DNA of 64,000 nucleotides, from NCBI RefSeq assembly GCF_900115475.1, contig NZ_FOWP01000005.1, positions 62,001 to 126,000 on the forward strand, given 5' to 3'. Source of the DNA: Ectopseudomonas composti. GTDB taxonomy: Bacteria > Pseudomonadota > Gammaproteobacteria > Pseudomonadales > Pseudomonadaceae. The notes beneath the pieces were generated by a model, which saw only the letters and a list, made by a program, of their open reading frames with translations, did not search any database and was not told where the DNA came from. The translations under genes were made by a program, and so were the position numbers. Below are positions 40,048-49,004 of this stretch, in pieces; positions within the stretch are counted from its first letter, which is position 1, and each line of letters starts with the position of its first letter.

Positions 40048-41031
40048 CTACGGCGTGGGTTTGGCTTGGCGGCGCATCGTCCCAGGCGTGGAACCGAAGC
40101 GCTGGCGAAACAGCTTGCCCAGATGGCTGGTATCGCCGACGCCGATCTCATCGGCGATCTGCGCCAGGCTGTGGCTGGAGTTGAGCAGGCGCCAGCGCAC
40201 GTGTTGCAGGCGCAGCTCGTTCCAGTATTCGCGCGCGCTCATGCCCTGGCTGGCGTGGAACAGACGATCGAGTTGACGCCGACTGATACCGACACTGGCC
40301 GCCAGTTGCTCGATGCCGTCGGCGCTGGCCAGGCCGTGGCGCATCAGGGCGATGGCACGGTCGACATGGCGTTCGCCACTCGGCGTGGTGTGCAGCGAAC
40401 GCAGCGCATGCTGGCCGCTGCGCGTCTCGTCCACCAGCATGTCGGCCAGGCCTTTTAGCGCCCTTGCCCGGCCACTGCCCTGGGCCAGCAGCTCCACTGC
40501 CAGGTCGATGGCCGCCGTGCCGCCGGCGCAGGAAATCCGCGCGCCATGGAGGCAATACAGGCGCTCGCGGGCCAGGCGCAGGTGCGGGAAGCTGGCGCGG
40601 AATTCCGCCTCGTGACGCCAGTGCACCGCCACCTGGTGACCGTCGAGTAAACCGCAGGCGGCGAGCATAAAGCTGGCGTTGTCGATCGCCACCAGTTTCA
40701 CGCCAGCGCGGGCCGCGCGACGCAGCAACGGCTGGTAGGTCGGCGCCAGCGCAGCAGTGGCCTGCGCGTTGCGCCCGCCGAACAGCACCAGGTAGTCGTA
40801 GTCGGCCAGCTTCAGCTCGTCCGGCGTGGCCTCGATGCGCAGCGCTGCACCGCTGCTGGACAGCACATGCCCCGGATGCAGACCGAGGATCGTCCAGGCG
40901 CAGTAGCGCTGACGGCTGTAGTCCTCGTCGTCGGCGCTGAAGCGCAGCTTGTCGAGGAAACCACCAAACGGCAGCAGGGCGAACTCCGGTAGTGGCAGCA
41001 GGAGAAAACGCAGATCGGGGTTTTCAGTCAT
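40048..41031 (-). CDS. GlxA-family AraC-type regulator with DJ-1/PfpI-like domain
   Basis: A 327-residue protein. Residues 5-185 form a class I glutamine-amidotransferase-like (DJ-1/PfpI) sensor domain (YDYLVLFGGRNAQAT, LVAIDNASFMLAACGLLDGHQVAVHW, ISCAGGTAAIDLAVELL). Residues 215-320 carry two AraC helix-turn-helix motifs (IEQLAASVGISRRQLDRLFHASQGMSAREYW, LAQIADEIGVGDTSHLGKLFRQRFGSTPG). Such regulators in Pseudomonas often sense amino acids or quaternary amines. It is divergent from the LysE-type exporter at 41126, its likely target. ATG 41031 was chosen; 41052 is an alternative. Confidence 0.88.
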   Translation of the reverse strand: MTENPDLRFLLLPLPEFALLPFGGFLDKLRFSADDEDYSRQRYCAWTILGLHPGHVLSSSGAALRIEATPDELKLADYDYLVLFGGRNAQATAALAPTYQPLLRRAARAGVKLVAIDNASFMLAACGLLDGHQVAVHWRHEAEFRASFPHLRLARERLYCLHGARISCAGGTAAIDLAVELLAQGSGRARALKGLADMLVDETRSGQHALRSLHTTPSGERHVDRAIALMRHGLASADGIEQLAASVGISRRQLDRLFHASQGMSAREYWNELRLQHVRWRLLNSSHSLAQIADEIGVGDTSHLGKLFRQRFGSTPGTMRRQAKPTP

Positions 41032-41125
41032 GCCCTGTCCAGAACCAACCATTAGATGACCAGAATCTACCTCATCCCCGCCCCTGCCGCTGACTAGACT
41101 GGCCGCGCATTCACAGGAGACCCGC

Positions 41126-41737
41126 ATGGCCCTCGAACTCTGGCTCGTCTACTTCGTCGCCACCCTCGGCCTGGCACTGACGCCCGGCCCCAACAGCCTG
41201 CTGGCGCTGACTCACGGCGGCTTGTATGGCGCGCGTATGGCGCTGGCCACCATCCTCGGCGGTGTAGTCGGCTTCAGCGCGCTGATCGCCCTGGCCATGT
41301 TCGGCCTCGGCGCCCTGCTCAAGACTGCGCCCGCCGCCCTGCTGGCGCTGAAGTGGATCGGTGGCGCCTACCTGATCTGGCTGGGCGTGCAGCTGTGGCG
41401 CTCACCGCCAATGAACCTGACCCTGGCCGACAGCGGTGTGCGCCCCAGCGCCGCCCGGCTGTTTCGCCAGGGCCTGCTGTCGGCGCTGTCCAACCCCAAG
41501 GTGATCCTGTTCTACGGCGCCTTCCTGCCGCAGTTCGTCGACCCGCAGCGCGGCCTGGCCGTGCAGTTCGTGGTAATGGCAGCGACCTTCGCCGTGGTCG
41601 AATTCCTCGTCGAGCTGCTGCTGGCGCTGCTGGCCTTTCGCGTACGCCCCTGGCTGGAGCGCGGCGGCCGCACCTTCAACCGCAGTTGCGGCGTACTCTT
41701 CGTGCTGATCGGCGTGGCGCTGCCGCTGGCGCGCTGA
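41126..41737 (+). CDS. LysE-family transporter
   Basis: A 203-residue inner-membrane exporter with six predicted helices. The signature TLGLALTPGPNSLLALTHGGLYGARMALATILGG near the N-terminus and LSALSNPKVILFYGAFLPQFV in the middle define the LysE/RhtB family. It is divergent from a GlxA-type regulator, with 94 bases between starts, and that regulator probably controls its expression. It is only distantly similar to the LysE-type gene at 39434. The substrate is probably an amino acid but is not determined. Confidence 0.9.
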   Translation: MALELWLVYFVATLGLALTPGPNSLLALTHGGLYGARMALATILGGVVGFSALIALAMFGLGALLKTAPAALLALKWIGGAYLIWLGVQLWRSPPMNLTLADSGVRPSAARLFRQGLLSALSNPKVILFYGAFLPQFVDPQRGLAVQFVVMAATFAVVEFLVELLLALLAFRVRPWLERGGRTFNRSCGVLFVLIGVALPLAR

Positions 41738-41774
41738 GCGAGCGCTGAACCAGCGCGCCAGGGGTAGGCCTCTC

Positions 41775-42167
41775 TCACTCGGGGCGGTGACACACCACGC
41801 AAAGCTTGTTGCCATCGAGGTCGCGAAAATAGGCGCCGTAGTAATCCGGGTGATAGTGCACGCGCAGGCCTGGAGCGCCCTCGCAACGCCCACCCTGAGC
41901 GAGCGCCAGCCGGTGAGCCTGATCGACCTGTGCACGGGTCTGCGCCAGCAATGCCACCATCTGCCCGTTGCCGGAATGGTGCACTGCGCCATCATAAGGT
42001 GTGCTGATCAGCAACAGGGGCCGGGGCTCCGGGCTTGACTGCCAGACCGCCCAGGGCTTTTCCGCATCGAGTAAACGCAACTCGACACCCAGCAAATCCA
42101 TCAACGGCTGGTAGAACCTCAGGGCGCGTGGAAAATCGCTCACGCCGATACAGATATGGGAAAACAT
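41775..42167 (-). CDS. VOC-family (glyoxalase-like) protein
   Basis: A 130-residue single-domain vicinal oxygen chelate protein (MFSHICIGVSDFPRALRFYQPLMDLLGVELR, VHYHPDYYGAYFRDLDGNKLCVVCHRPE). His4 is in the usual metal position. The C-terminal glutamate expected in true glyoxalases is replaced around NKLCVVC, so glyoxalase activity is doubtful and a binding or resistance role is possible. The ATG at 42167 follows a GGAG-rich stretch. It is convergent with the LysE gene. No operon partner is evident. Confidence 0.82.
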   Translation of the reverse strand: MFSHICIGVSDFPRALRFYQPLMDLLGVELRLLDAEKPWAVWQSSPEPRPLLLISTPYDGAVHHSGNGQMVALLAQTRAQVDQAHRLALAQGGRCEGAPGLRVHYHPDYYGAYFRDLDGNKLCVVCHRPE

Positions 42168-42278
42168 GCTGCCCCCTCTCCTTTGAACGAAAACAGCGCC
42201 TGCATCCTGGCCTAGTGCAGACCAGTATCGCAAGCGCCTAGAGAAGGGCGAACCTGCCGCATACGCGGCAGGCGCGGA

Positions 42279-43022
42279 TCAGAATTCCTGCACGGTCGGG
42301 CGCAGGACGATCTCGTTGATGTCGACATCGGCCGGCTGTTCGATGGCGTAGGCGATGGCGCGCGCCACCGATTCCGCCGGGATCGCCTGCTTGTAGAAGT
42401 CGACGACGAAATCGCGGCTCTGCTGGTGCGCACTGCCGAACTTCAGCTCCGAATCCACCGCGCCTGGCTCGATGGTGGTGGTGCGGATGCTGCCACCAAC
42501 CTCATGGCGCAGGCCTTCGGAGATGGCGCGTACGGCGAACTTGGTGCCGCTGTAAACGGTACCACCCGGGCTGAACACCTTGATCCCGGCCACCGAGGCG
42601 ATGTTGATGAAGTGCCCGGCGTTTTGCTGCTGGAACACCGGCAGCGCCGCGGCGATGCCGTACAGCACGCCCTTGATGTTGATGTCGATCATGCGCTCCC
42701 ACTCCTCGACGCGTACATCGCTCAGCGGCGCGATGGCCATCAGCCCGGCGTTGTTGACCAGCACATCGACGCGGCCAAAGCTGTCCAGCGCGCCCTGGAT
42801 CAACGCCTTGACCTCATCGGCGCGGGTCACGTCGGTCTGGTAGGCCACGGCCTCGCCGCCAGCGGCGACCAGTTCGCTGACCAGTTGCTCGAGACGCTCC
42901 TTACGCCGTGCCGCCAGCACCACCTTGGCGCCCAGTTGGCTCAGATGACGCGCTGTCGCTTCGCCCAGCCCGCTGCTGGCGCCGGTGATGACCACGACCT
43001 TGCCGGAAATGTTGTTGCTCAT
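42279..43022 (-). CDS. Short-chain dehydrogenase/reductase
   Basis: A 247-residue classical SDR. It has the NAD(P) motif TGASSGLG (residues 13-20), NNAG at 90-93, and the catalytic residues Ser143, Tyr157 and Lys161 (YSGTK). The C-terminus DINEIVLRPTVQEF is typical of the YdfG/serine dehydrogenase-like group. The substrate is unknown. It is divergent from a LysR gene, with a perfect short dyad in the intergenic region, so expression is probably under that regulator. The ATG at 43022 is preceded by GAGGG. Confidence 0.9.
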   Translation of the reverse strand: MSNNISGKVVVITGASSGLGEATARHLSQLGAKVVLAARRKERLEQLVSELVAAGGEAVAYQTDVTRADEVKALIQGALDSFGRVDVLVNNAGLMAIAPLSDVRVEEWERMIDINIKGVLYGIAAALPVFQQQNAGHFINIASVAGIKVFSPGGTVYSGTKFAVRAISEGLRHEVGGSIRTTTIEPGAVDSELKFGSAHQQSRDFVVDFYKQAIPAESVARAIAYAIEQPADVDINEIVLRPTVQEF

Positions 43023-43129
43023 GGGTAAGCCCTCTCTCGATTCGTTGGAGTGTCCGTGCCATACGCCGGACATGGGCTCACGTTAGAGGCGATTTCAGTT
43101 TCAATGAATGGAAGAGTTTGGATTAGGCT

Positions 43130-43146
43130 ATTCCATATTCTGGAAT
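43130..43146. promoter_or_regulatory. Probable LysR operator between SDR and LysR genes
   Basis: ATTCCA-TATTC-TGGAAT is a perfect 6+6 dyad with a T-N11-A frame. It lies 17 bases before the LysR start and about 110 bases from the SDR start. Confidence 0.55.
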
Positions 43147-43162
43147 ACAAAGGCGCCCCGAT

Positions 43163-44074
43163 ATGCTCAATCGCATGGAGATGATCCGCATATTCTGCAG
43201 TGCGGCCGACTGCAGCAATTTCCGCGAGGCGGCGACTCGGCTCGGGGTTTCGCCGCAGGCGGTGACCCGCGCGATCAAGGCGCTGGAAGAGGAACTCGGC
43301 GAGATTCTGTTTCACCGCAACACCCGCCAAGTGCATATCACCGCCTTCGGCGAGGCCTACGCGGTGCGTGCCCGGCAGATGCTGGAGGATTTCGACGCGC
43401 TGTTTCGCGGCCATCGCGCGGAAACCGAATCGGCCATCGCCGGGCGCATCGGCATCACCGCGCCGCAGGCCATCGGCAAGCGCTTTCTGGTGGGTTTCCT
43501 GCAACCCCTGCTCAAGCAGCACCCGCAACTGGTGCTGAACCTGCGCCTGGAGGACGAGATCACCGACGCGGTGGAAGCGCAGATCGATATCGGCATCCGC
43601 GTCGGCTTCCTGCGTGACAGCCGCTACGTCGCCCGCGCCCTGGCGCCGGTGCCGCTACTGGTGGTGGCCACGCCGGAACTGATCGCTGCCACAAGCCAGC
43701 CGCGCAGTCTCGACGAGCTGCAGCAGCGGCCACTGTCGGTGCTGATCGACCGCAAGAACGGCCGCCCCTGGCCGTGGACATTCGCCCATGGCCCCAGCCT
43801 GCATCCGCCCGCGCCAGCGCTGGTCTGCGATGACCCCGAAGCCGAGCTGGAAGCCGTGCTCGCCGGCCTGGCCTACGGCCAGTTGCCCACCTACCTGGCG
43901 CAACCCTATCTGGAGAGCGGCCGCCTGCAGGCAGTGCTGACCGAGCAGGCGCCCGACCCCTGGCAGTTGTTCATCTACCGCCCGCAGCAAGGCCCGGTGC
44001 CGCCAAGAGTGCGCCTGGTGTTCGATCACCTGCGCGCCTGCTTCTCCGATCCGGCGCAGTTTCCTCAGGGCTGA
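43163..44074 (+). CDS. LysR-family regulator, divergent from SDR
   Basis: A 303-residue regulator. The N-terminal helix-turn-helix (residues 5-64) is MEMIRIFCSAADCSNFREAATRLGVSPQAVTRAIKALEEELG, and a LysR effector domain follows (GRIGITAPQAIGKRFLVGFLQPLLKQHPQLVLNLRLEDE). This is the CrgA/AaeR-like group that regulates divergent oxidoreductase genes. An inverted repeat directly upstream of its start suggests autoregulation together with control of the SDR gene. The ATG at 43163 was taken; a second ATG lies 4 codons in. Confidence 0.92.
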   Translation: MLNRMEMIRIFCSAADCSNFREAATRLGVSPQAVTRAIKALEEELGEILFHRNTRQVHITAFGEAYAVRARQMLEDFDALFRGHRAETESAIAGRIGITAPQAIGKRFLVGFLQPLLKQHPQLVLNLRLEDEITDAVEAQIDIGIRVGFLRDSRYVARALAPVPLLVVATPELIAATSQPRSLDELQQRPLSVLIDRKNGRPWPWTFAHGPSLHPPAPALVCDDPEAELEAVLAGLAYGQLPTYLAQPYLESGRLQAVLTEQAPDPWQLFIYRPQQGPVPPRVRLVFDHLRACFSDPAQFPQG

Positions 44075-44175
44075 GGTCGCTCACGGCAACGCTACTGTCG
44101 CCTGCGAAGCGACCTCCCCGGCCATCGCTCCGTAACCTGCCTGAAACCGTCTAAATCAGGGATCAGGAGCGTCGC

Positions 44176-45483
44176 ATGCATGCTATCCACACGGGCCAGC
44201 AGGTGAGCCCGGCCACCTTGCACAAGGTGATCGCCGCCTCCGCCATCGGCAACTTCGTCGAGTGGTTCGACTTCGCGGTCTACGGCTTCCTCGCCGTCAC
44301 CATCGCCTCGCTGTTCTTCCCACCGGGCAATCCGACCCTGGCGCTGCTGCAAACCTTCGCCGTGTTCGCCGTATCGTTCGCCCTGCGCCCGCTGGGCGGC
44401 ATCGTCTTCGGCATTCTCGGCGACCGCATCGGGCGCAAGCGCGTGCTGTCGATCACCGTGCTGCTGATGGCCGGTGCCACCACGTTGATCGGCCTGCTGC
44501 CGACCTACGCCAGCATCGGCCTGTTCGCGCCGTTGCTACTGGCCCTGGCGCGCTGCCTGCAAGGCTTCTCCGCCGGCGGTGAGTACGCCGGCGCCTGTGC
44601 CTTCGTCATGGAGCATGCGCCCACCGAACAGAAGGCCCGTTATGGCAGCTTCGTGCCGGTGTCGACCTTCCTCGCCTTCGCTTCGGCAGCCGGCCTGGTG
44701 TTCGGCCTCGACCAGATCATCAGCAGCGAGCAGATGCAGGCCTGGGGTTGGCGCCTGCCCTTCCTGATCGCCGCGCCACTAGGCCTGGTGGGCCTGTATA
44801 TGCGCCTACGCCTGGACGAGTCACCGGCGTTCAAGGCGATGGCCGCCGAACCGGCGCCGGAGCATTCACCGCTGATGGAAACCCTGCGCCTGCATAGCGC
44901 GACCATCGCCTGCCTGGGCGCCTTCATCTCGGCCACGGCGCTGTCGTTCTACATGTTCACCACCTACCTCACCACCTACATGCAGGTGGTCGGTGGCGCC
45001 GCGCGGCCGACCGCCCTGCTGGCCAGCCTGGTGGCGCTGTTCTTCGCCGCCCTGCTGTGCCCCTTCGTTGGGCGCTACTCGGATCGCGTCGGCCGCCGCC
45101 GCACCATCCTTACCGCTGGCGTGGCGCTGATCGTCGCGGTGTACCCCGCCTTCACCCTGGCCGCTTCCGGCACGCTATGGGCTTCGGCTGCCGGTGCGAT
45201 GCTGCTGGCGGTCGGCGCGGTGATCTGCGGAGTGGTGACGGCGGTGCTACTCTCCGAGCAGTTCCCCACCCGGGTGCGCTACACCGCCTCAGCCTTCACC
45301 TACAACCTGGCCTACACGATCTTCGGCGGCACCGCGCCGCTGATCGCCACCTGGCTGATCGAGCAAACCGGCGACCGCATGTCGCCGGCCTATTACCTGA
45401 TCGTCATTGCCCTGCTGGCCCTGGTCGGCGGCCTGGCTCTGCCGGAGTCGTCGAAGCGGCCGCTGAACTACCGGGCGGACTGA
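44176..45483 (+). CDS. MFS transporter, metabolite:H+ symporter (ProP/MHS-like)
   Basis: A 435-residue twelve-helix carrier. The N-terminal GNFVEWFDFAVYGFLAVTIASLFFP and the loop 2-3 motif GILGDRIGRKRVL mark the metabolite:H+ symporter branch (citrate, 2-oxoglutarate, proline/betaine carriers). ARCLQGFSAGGEYAGACAFVMEHAP is the TM4 signature. The substrate is probably an organic acid or betaine. The ATG at 44176 is preceded by AGGAG. It ends 7 bases from the convergent receptor gene. No regulator is obviously linked, although LysR lies just upstream on the same strand. Confidence 0.92.
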   Translation: MHAIHTGQQVSPATLHKVIAASAIGNFVEWFDFAVYGFLAVTIASLFFPPGNPTLALLQTFAVFAVSFALRPLGGIVFGILGDRIGRKRVLSITVLLMAGATTLIGLLPTYASIGLFAPLLLALARCLQGFSAGGEYAGACAFVMEHAPTEQKARYGSFVPVSTFLAFASAAGLVFGLDQIISSEQMQAWGWRLPFLIAAPLGLVGLYMRLRLDESPAFKAMAAEPAPEHSPLMETLRLHSATIACLGAFISATALSFYMFTTYLTTYMQVVGGAARPTALLASLVALFFAALLCPFVGRYSDRVGRRRTILTAGVALIVAVYPAFTLAASGTLWASAAGAMLLAVGAVICGVVTAVLLSEQFPTRVRYTASAFTYNLAYTIFGGTAPLIATWLIEQTGDRMSPAYYLIVIALLALVGGLALPESSKRPLNYRAD

Positions 45484-45490
45484 GCGCTTA

Positions 45491-47752
45491 TCAGTACGCC
45501 ACCGAGTAGCTGAGGGCGAAAGTACGCCCCGCCGCCGGCAGGCTGGAGAGCTTGCCGTAGGTGGCCTCGGCCTGTTGGCTGTAGACGCTCTTGTAGTCAC
45601 GGTCGGCCAGGTTGTAGACACCGAAGCCGACCTCGCCACCGAACCAGGGCGCGTGGGCGATCAGGTCGACCACGGTGTAGCCCTGGATCTTCGCCGAGGG
45701 ATTGGCGCGGATGCTCGGACTCACCGCGGCAGCCTGGGCGTCGTCGTAGGCGCGGTCGCTGCCGCCCACGCTGAGTGCCTGCAGGCGTACGCCGTAGCCA
45801 TCGAGTAAATCCCAGTCGCTGTAAACGGTGGCCTTCAGCGGCGACACGCGGAAAGCATTCAGCTCGCGCCATTTGCCGGCGGCGTCCTTGTACTGGCCGC
45901 GGGTGTAGGCGAGGGTGCCGCCCAGCGTCCAGCCCTCGGCAACCGGCACCTGCAGATTGCCCTCGGCGCCCCACACGCGTTCGTCGGTATCGGCCACCGA
46001 GACGCTGTAGTCGCGGTTGAACTGCACCACCTTGTCGGAGGTGTTGTAGAACGCGGTCACCCCGGCATTCAGGCCGCGGGCATCGCCCAGGCGCCAGCCC
46101 AGTTCGTAGTTGTTGACCTTGATCGAATCGATGCTGCTATCGATCGAGAAGTTGGCCGACACGTCGCGCAGCATGCGCTGGGTGTCAGGCAGGCTGAAGC
46201 CCTGGGAGAAATTGACGAATACCTGCTGGCTGTCGGTCAACGCATACACCGCGCCGAGGTTGAACAGGGTTTCGCTGTGGCGCACGTTGCCGCCGGCCAT
46301 TGTCTGCGGCTGATAACCCGGCACACGGTCGGCGGCAATCGCCTCGCCATAGGGAATGGAAGCGTCCACGTCGTTGCTAATGGTCTCGCGACGCACCCCG
46401 GCCTGCAGGCTGAGACGCTCGGTGAGCTGGTAGTCGCCCTGCAGGAACAGGCCGGTCTTGCTCACCTCAACGTCCGGGCCCATGGCATAGCGCTGGGCTT
46501 CGCGGTAGTTCAGACCGTTGCTGGCGATGAAGGTATTGAGGTCGTAAGACTGCCCGCTCTGGCTGTCCTTTTCCCGTTCGTGATCCAGGCCGTAGGTCAG
46601 TTGCAGGTCGCGCCCGGCCAGTTCGAAGCCCTTCTGCAACGCGGTGCGCACACCCCACACATCGATATCGGTGTTGGACTGCAGCGCCACGTAGGTGAAG
46701 CCCCCCGGCAGCGCCGGGTGCACCGCGGCCGCCACGGACGGGAACCAGCGCGACTTCTCCTTGCGGTAATAGGCCTCGGCGGTCAATTGCTGGCCCCAGA
46801 ACAGGTCGCGATTCAGATACTGGACGTTGGCGCCGTAGTGACGGGTACGCGGCTGATCGTCGAGTTGCAGGCCCTTGATGCCTTGCAGGCTCGGCTGGAA
46901 AGTCGCCGGGGTGAACAGCGCTGCCAGGCCTGGGCCGTAGTCCGGGCCATAGTCGCTGTCCTGCTCGTCGTCGTAATAGCGCACACCGGCGCTCAACTGC
47001 TGGTCGTCGTCCAGGTGCCAGGTCAGGCGGCCGTTGAAGTCGAAGCTGGTGGTGTCCTGGCGGTCGGTCTGGGCGATCTCCGGGCCGATGCGATCACCGT
47101 GTGCATCGCGAATCTCGCCCTGCTTGGTGTAGCTCAGGCCGGCGAAACCGCTGACCGCGCCCTGGTGGAAGGCGGCAGTCTGGGAGGCCTCGTAAGCCAT
47201 GGCGTCACGCGCTGCCTTGCCGGGGCTGCGCAGGCCGATACGGCTGCTGAAGTCGCTGGTTTCATCATCGGCATTGCGCGTGATGATATTGATCAACCCG
47301 CCCGTGGCGCCGGCGCCATAGATGCTGGTAGCGCCGGAGATCACCTCGATGCGCTCGATCATCGCCGGGTTGATGCTGTTGAGCTGGCGCGAACCATCAC
47401 GCGAGCCGGTCAGCGGCACGCCGTCGATCATCACCTGCACGGTGCGCCCACGCATGGTCATGCCGTAGTTGCTGGTGGTGCCGCTGCTCGGTGCCAGCGA
47501 GGGCACCAGCTGGCCGAGGATATCTGCGGTGGAACGGCCAGCGGCGGCCTGCTCTGCGACCTGCGTACGCTCGATGCTGTACACCGTGCCGGCGATCTCG
47601 GCGATGCTCTTGGCCGAACGGGTGGCGGTGACCACCATCGGGCCGAGCTCCTTGACCTGGCTGGTCGTGGTGTCGTCGGCCTGCGCGTGAAGCGCGCCGC
47701 TCACCGCCAGGCTGAGCAAGGTGACCTGCATGGATGCCGAAAGATGCCTCAT
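45491..47752 (-). CDS. TonB-dependent siderophore receptor, aerobactin/rhizobactin type (IutA/ChtA/RhtA-like)
   Basis: A 753-residue outer-membrane receptor with a signal peptide (about residues 1-26, ending in LHAQADD). The TonB box is GPMVVTAT. The plug domain carries TSNYGMTMRGRTVQVMIDGVPLTGSRDGSRQLNSINPAMIERIEVISGATSIYGAGATGGLINIITR, the pattern seen in citrate-hydroxamate receptors. The barrel ends in FALSYSVAY. The adjacent RhtX-like permease supports a rhizobactin/schizokinen/aerobactin-type ligand. No siderophore biosynthesis genes are present, so it likely takes up foreign siderophores. The ATG at 47752 lies 22 bases after the permease stop in the same transcript. Confidence 0.87.
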   Translation of the reverse strand: MRHLSASMQVTLLSLAVSGALHAQADDTTTSQVKELGPMVVTATRSAKSIAEIAGTVYSIERTQVAEQAAAGRSTADILGQLVPSLAPSSGTTSNYGMTMRGRTVQVMIDGVPLTGSRDGSRQLNSINPAMIERIEVISGATSIYGAGATGGLINIITRNADDETSDFSSRIGLRSPGKAARDAMAYEASQTAAFHQGAVSGFAGLSYTKQGEIRDAHGDRIGPEIAQTDRQDTTSFDFNGRLTWHLDDDQQLSAGVRYYDDEQDSDYGPDYGPGLAALFTPATFQPSLQGIKGLQLDDQPRTRHYGANVQYLNRDLFWGQQLTAEAYYRKEKSRWFPSVAAAVHPALPGGFTYVALQSNTDIDVWGVRTALQKGFELAGRDLQLTYGLDHEREKDSQSGQSYDLNTFIASNGLNYREAQRYAMGPDVEVSKTGLFLQGDYQLTERLSLQAGVRRETISNDVDASIPYGEAIAADRVPGYQPQTMAGGNVRHSETLFNLGAVYALTDSQQVFVNFSQGFSLPDTQRMLRDVSANFSIDSSIDSIKVNNYELGWRLGDARGLNAGVTAFYNTSDKVVQFNRDYSVSVADTDERVWGAEGNLQVPVAEGWTLGGTLAYTRGQYKDAAGKWRELNAFRVSPLKATVYSDWDLLDGYGVRLQALSVGGSDRAYDDAQAAAVSPSIRANPSAKIQGYTVVDLIAHAPWFGGEVGFGVYNLADRDYKSVYSQQAEATYGKLSSLPAAGRTFALSYSVAY

Positions 47753-47774
47753 GGTTTCCCCCAGAGAAAGCGCG

Positions 47775-49004
47775 TCAATGATTGTCGGTGCCGGCCTGGA
47801 TGCGCCGGACGATAGGTTTGCAGAGCAGGACGCTGAGCACTGACAGCACGCCCAGCAGCAGGTAGTAGGTTTCGTAGCCCAAGCCCTTGGCGAGGAAGCC
47901 CGACAGCGAGCCACCGACGAAGAACACCAGCAGCTCGAAGCACACCAGCACGGTGAAGTCGGTGCCGGCTTGCTGCCGCGAACACAGCTGCATGAACAAG
48001 GCGTAGAGGCTGGTCATCGCCAGGTAGCGGATGGCCAGGAGCACCAGCACCATGGCGCCGAGCCACACGGGCGAGCCGTCGGCCAGGCCGCTGAGCAGCA
48101 GCCCGGCCATCGCCAGGTAGGCCAGGCTGCGTAGCCAGCCGGCGCGCAGCAGCAGGGTTGCCGCGCGCTGGCGCAGCAACAGGCGCGCAGCCGCCACGGC
48201 GGCGAGTAGCCCGACGCTGGCGCCGGCCACCGACATCAGCAGGCCGATCTGCGTCAGCGACCACAGACGATCCACCAGCATCGGCGTGAGCATGGCCATG
48301 GCCGGGGCCTCGACCAGGCGATAGACCAGAATCAGCAACAGTGCCCAGCGGATCTCCGGGCGCTTGAAAGTGGCGATGAAGCCCGGCTTGGCCGCCTCGG
48401 CCTGCGCCGGCAGGTGATCATCGACCCGCACCACCGCCAGCATGGTCAAGGCACTGAGGCCGGCCAGGGTCAGCAGCGCGCTCTGCCAGCCGACCACCTG
48501 GTACAGCCACAACACGCCGGCACCGCCGAGCATGCTGCCCAGGGCCACGCCGATGCTTTGCGCCATGCTGCCCAGGCGATGATCCTCGCTGGCCAGCGAC
48601 TCCACGGTGTAGCCGTCGATGGCGATGTCCTGGGTGGCGGCGAAGGTGGATATCCACAGGCTCACCAGCACGAACAGCAGCAGGCCGTGTTCCAGCCCGG
48701 TCAGTGCCAGCAGCAGGATGCCGGCCACCAATGCTGCCTGGGTCAGCCACAGCCAGGTGCGACGGCGACCGAGGCTATGCAGATAATGACGGTCGACCAG
48801 CGGCGCCCAGAGAAACTTGAACGCCCAGGGGATGTACAGCAGCGAGAGCATGCCGATCCAGCGCAGGTCGACACCCTGGCTGCGCAGAATGGCCGGCATC
48901 GCCACGTTGAAGAAGTACAGCGGCAGCGCGTGGGCCAGGTACAGCACCACGATCACCGCCAGCGCCAGCCGGGTCACCGGCACCTGCTCAGACGGACGTT
49001 GCAT
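47775..49004 (-). CDS. RhtX/FptX-family siderophore permease
   Basis: A 409-residue major facilitator of the AmpG-like RhtX/FptX branch, single-protein inner-membrane importers of intact ferric siderophores. About twelve helices are present. The N-terminal ALPLYFFNVAMPAILRSQGVDLRWIGMLSLLYIPWAFKFLWAPLVDRHYLHSLGRRRTW and FAATQDIAIDGYTVE are family hallmarks. It sits between a small unknown gene (17-base overlap) and the receptor (22-base gap), all on one strand. With the receptor it forms a compact two-membrane uptake route that needs no ABC transporter. Confidence 0.9.
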   Translation of the reverse strand: MQRPSEQVPVTRLALAVIVVLYLAHALPLYFFNVAMPAILRSQGVDLRWIGMLSLLYIPWAFKFLWAPLVDRHYLHSLGRRRTWLWLTQAALVAGILLLALTGLEHGLLLFVLVSLWISTFAATQDIAIDGYTVESLASEDHRLGSMAQSIGVALGSMLGGAGVLWLYQVVGWQSALLTLAGLSALTMLAVVRVDDHLPAQAEAAKPGFIATFKRPEIRWALLLILVYRLVEAPAMAMLTPMLVDRLWSLTQIGLLMSVAGASVGLLAAVAAARLLLRQRAATLLLRAGWLRSLAYLAMAGLLLSGLADGSPVWLGAMVLVLLAIRYLAMTSLYALFMQLCSRQQAGTDFTVLVCFELLVFFVGGSLSGFLAKGLGYETYYLLLGVLSVLSVLLCKPIVRRIQAGTDNH

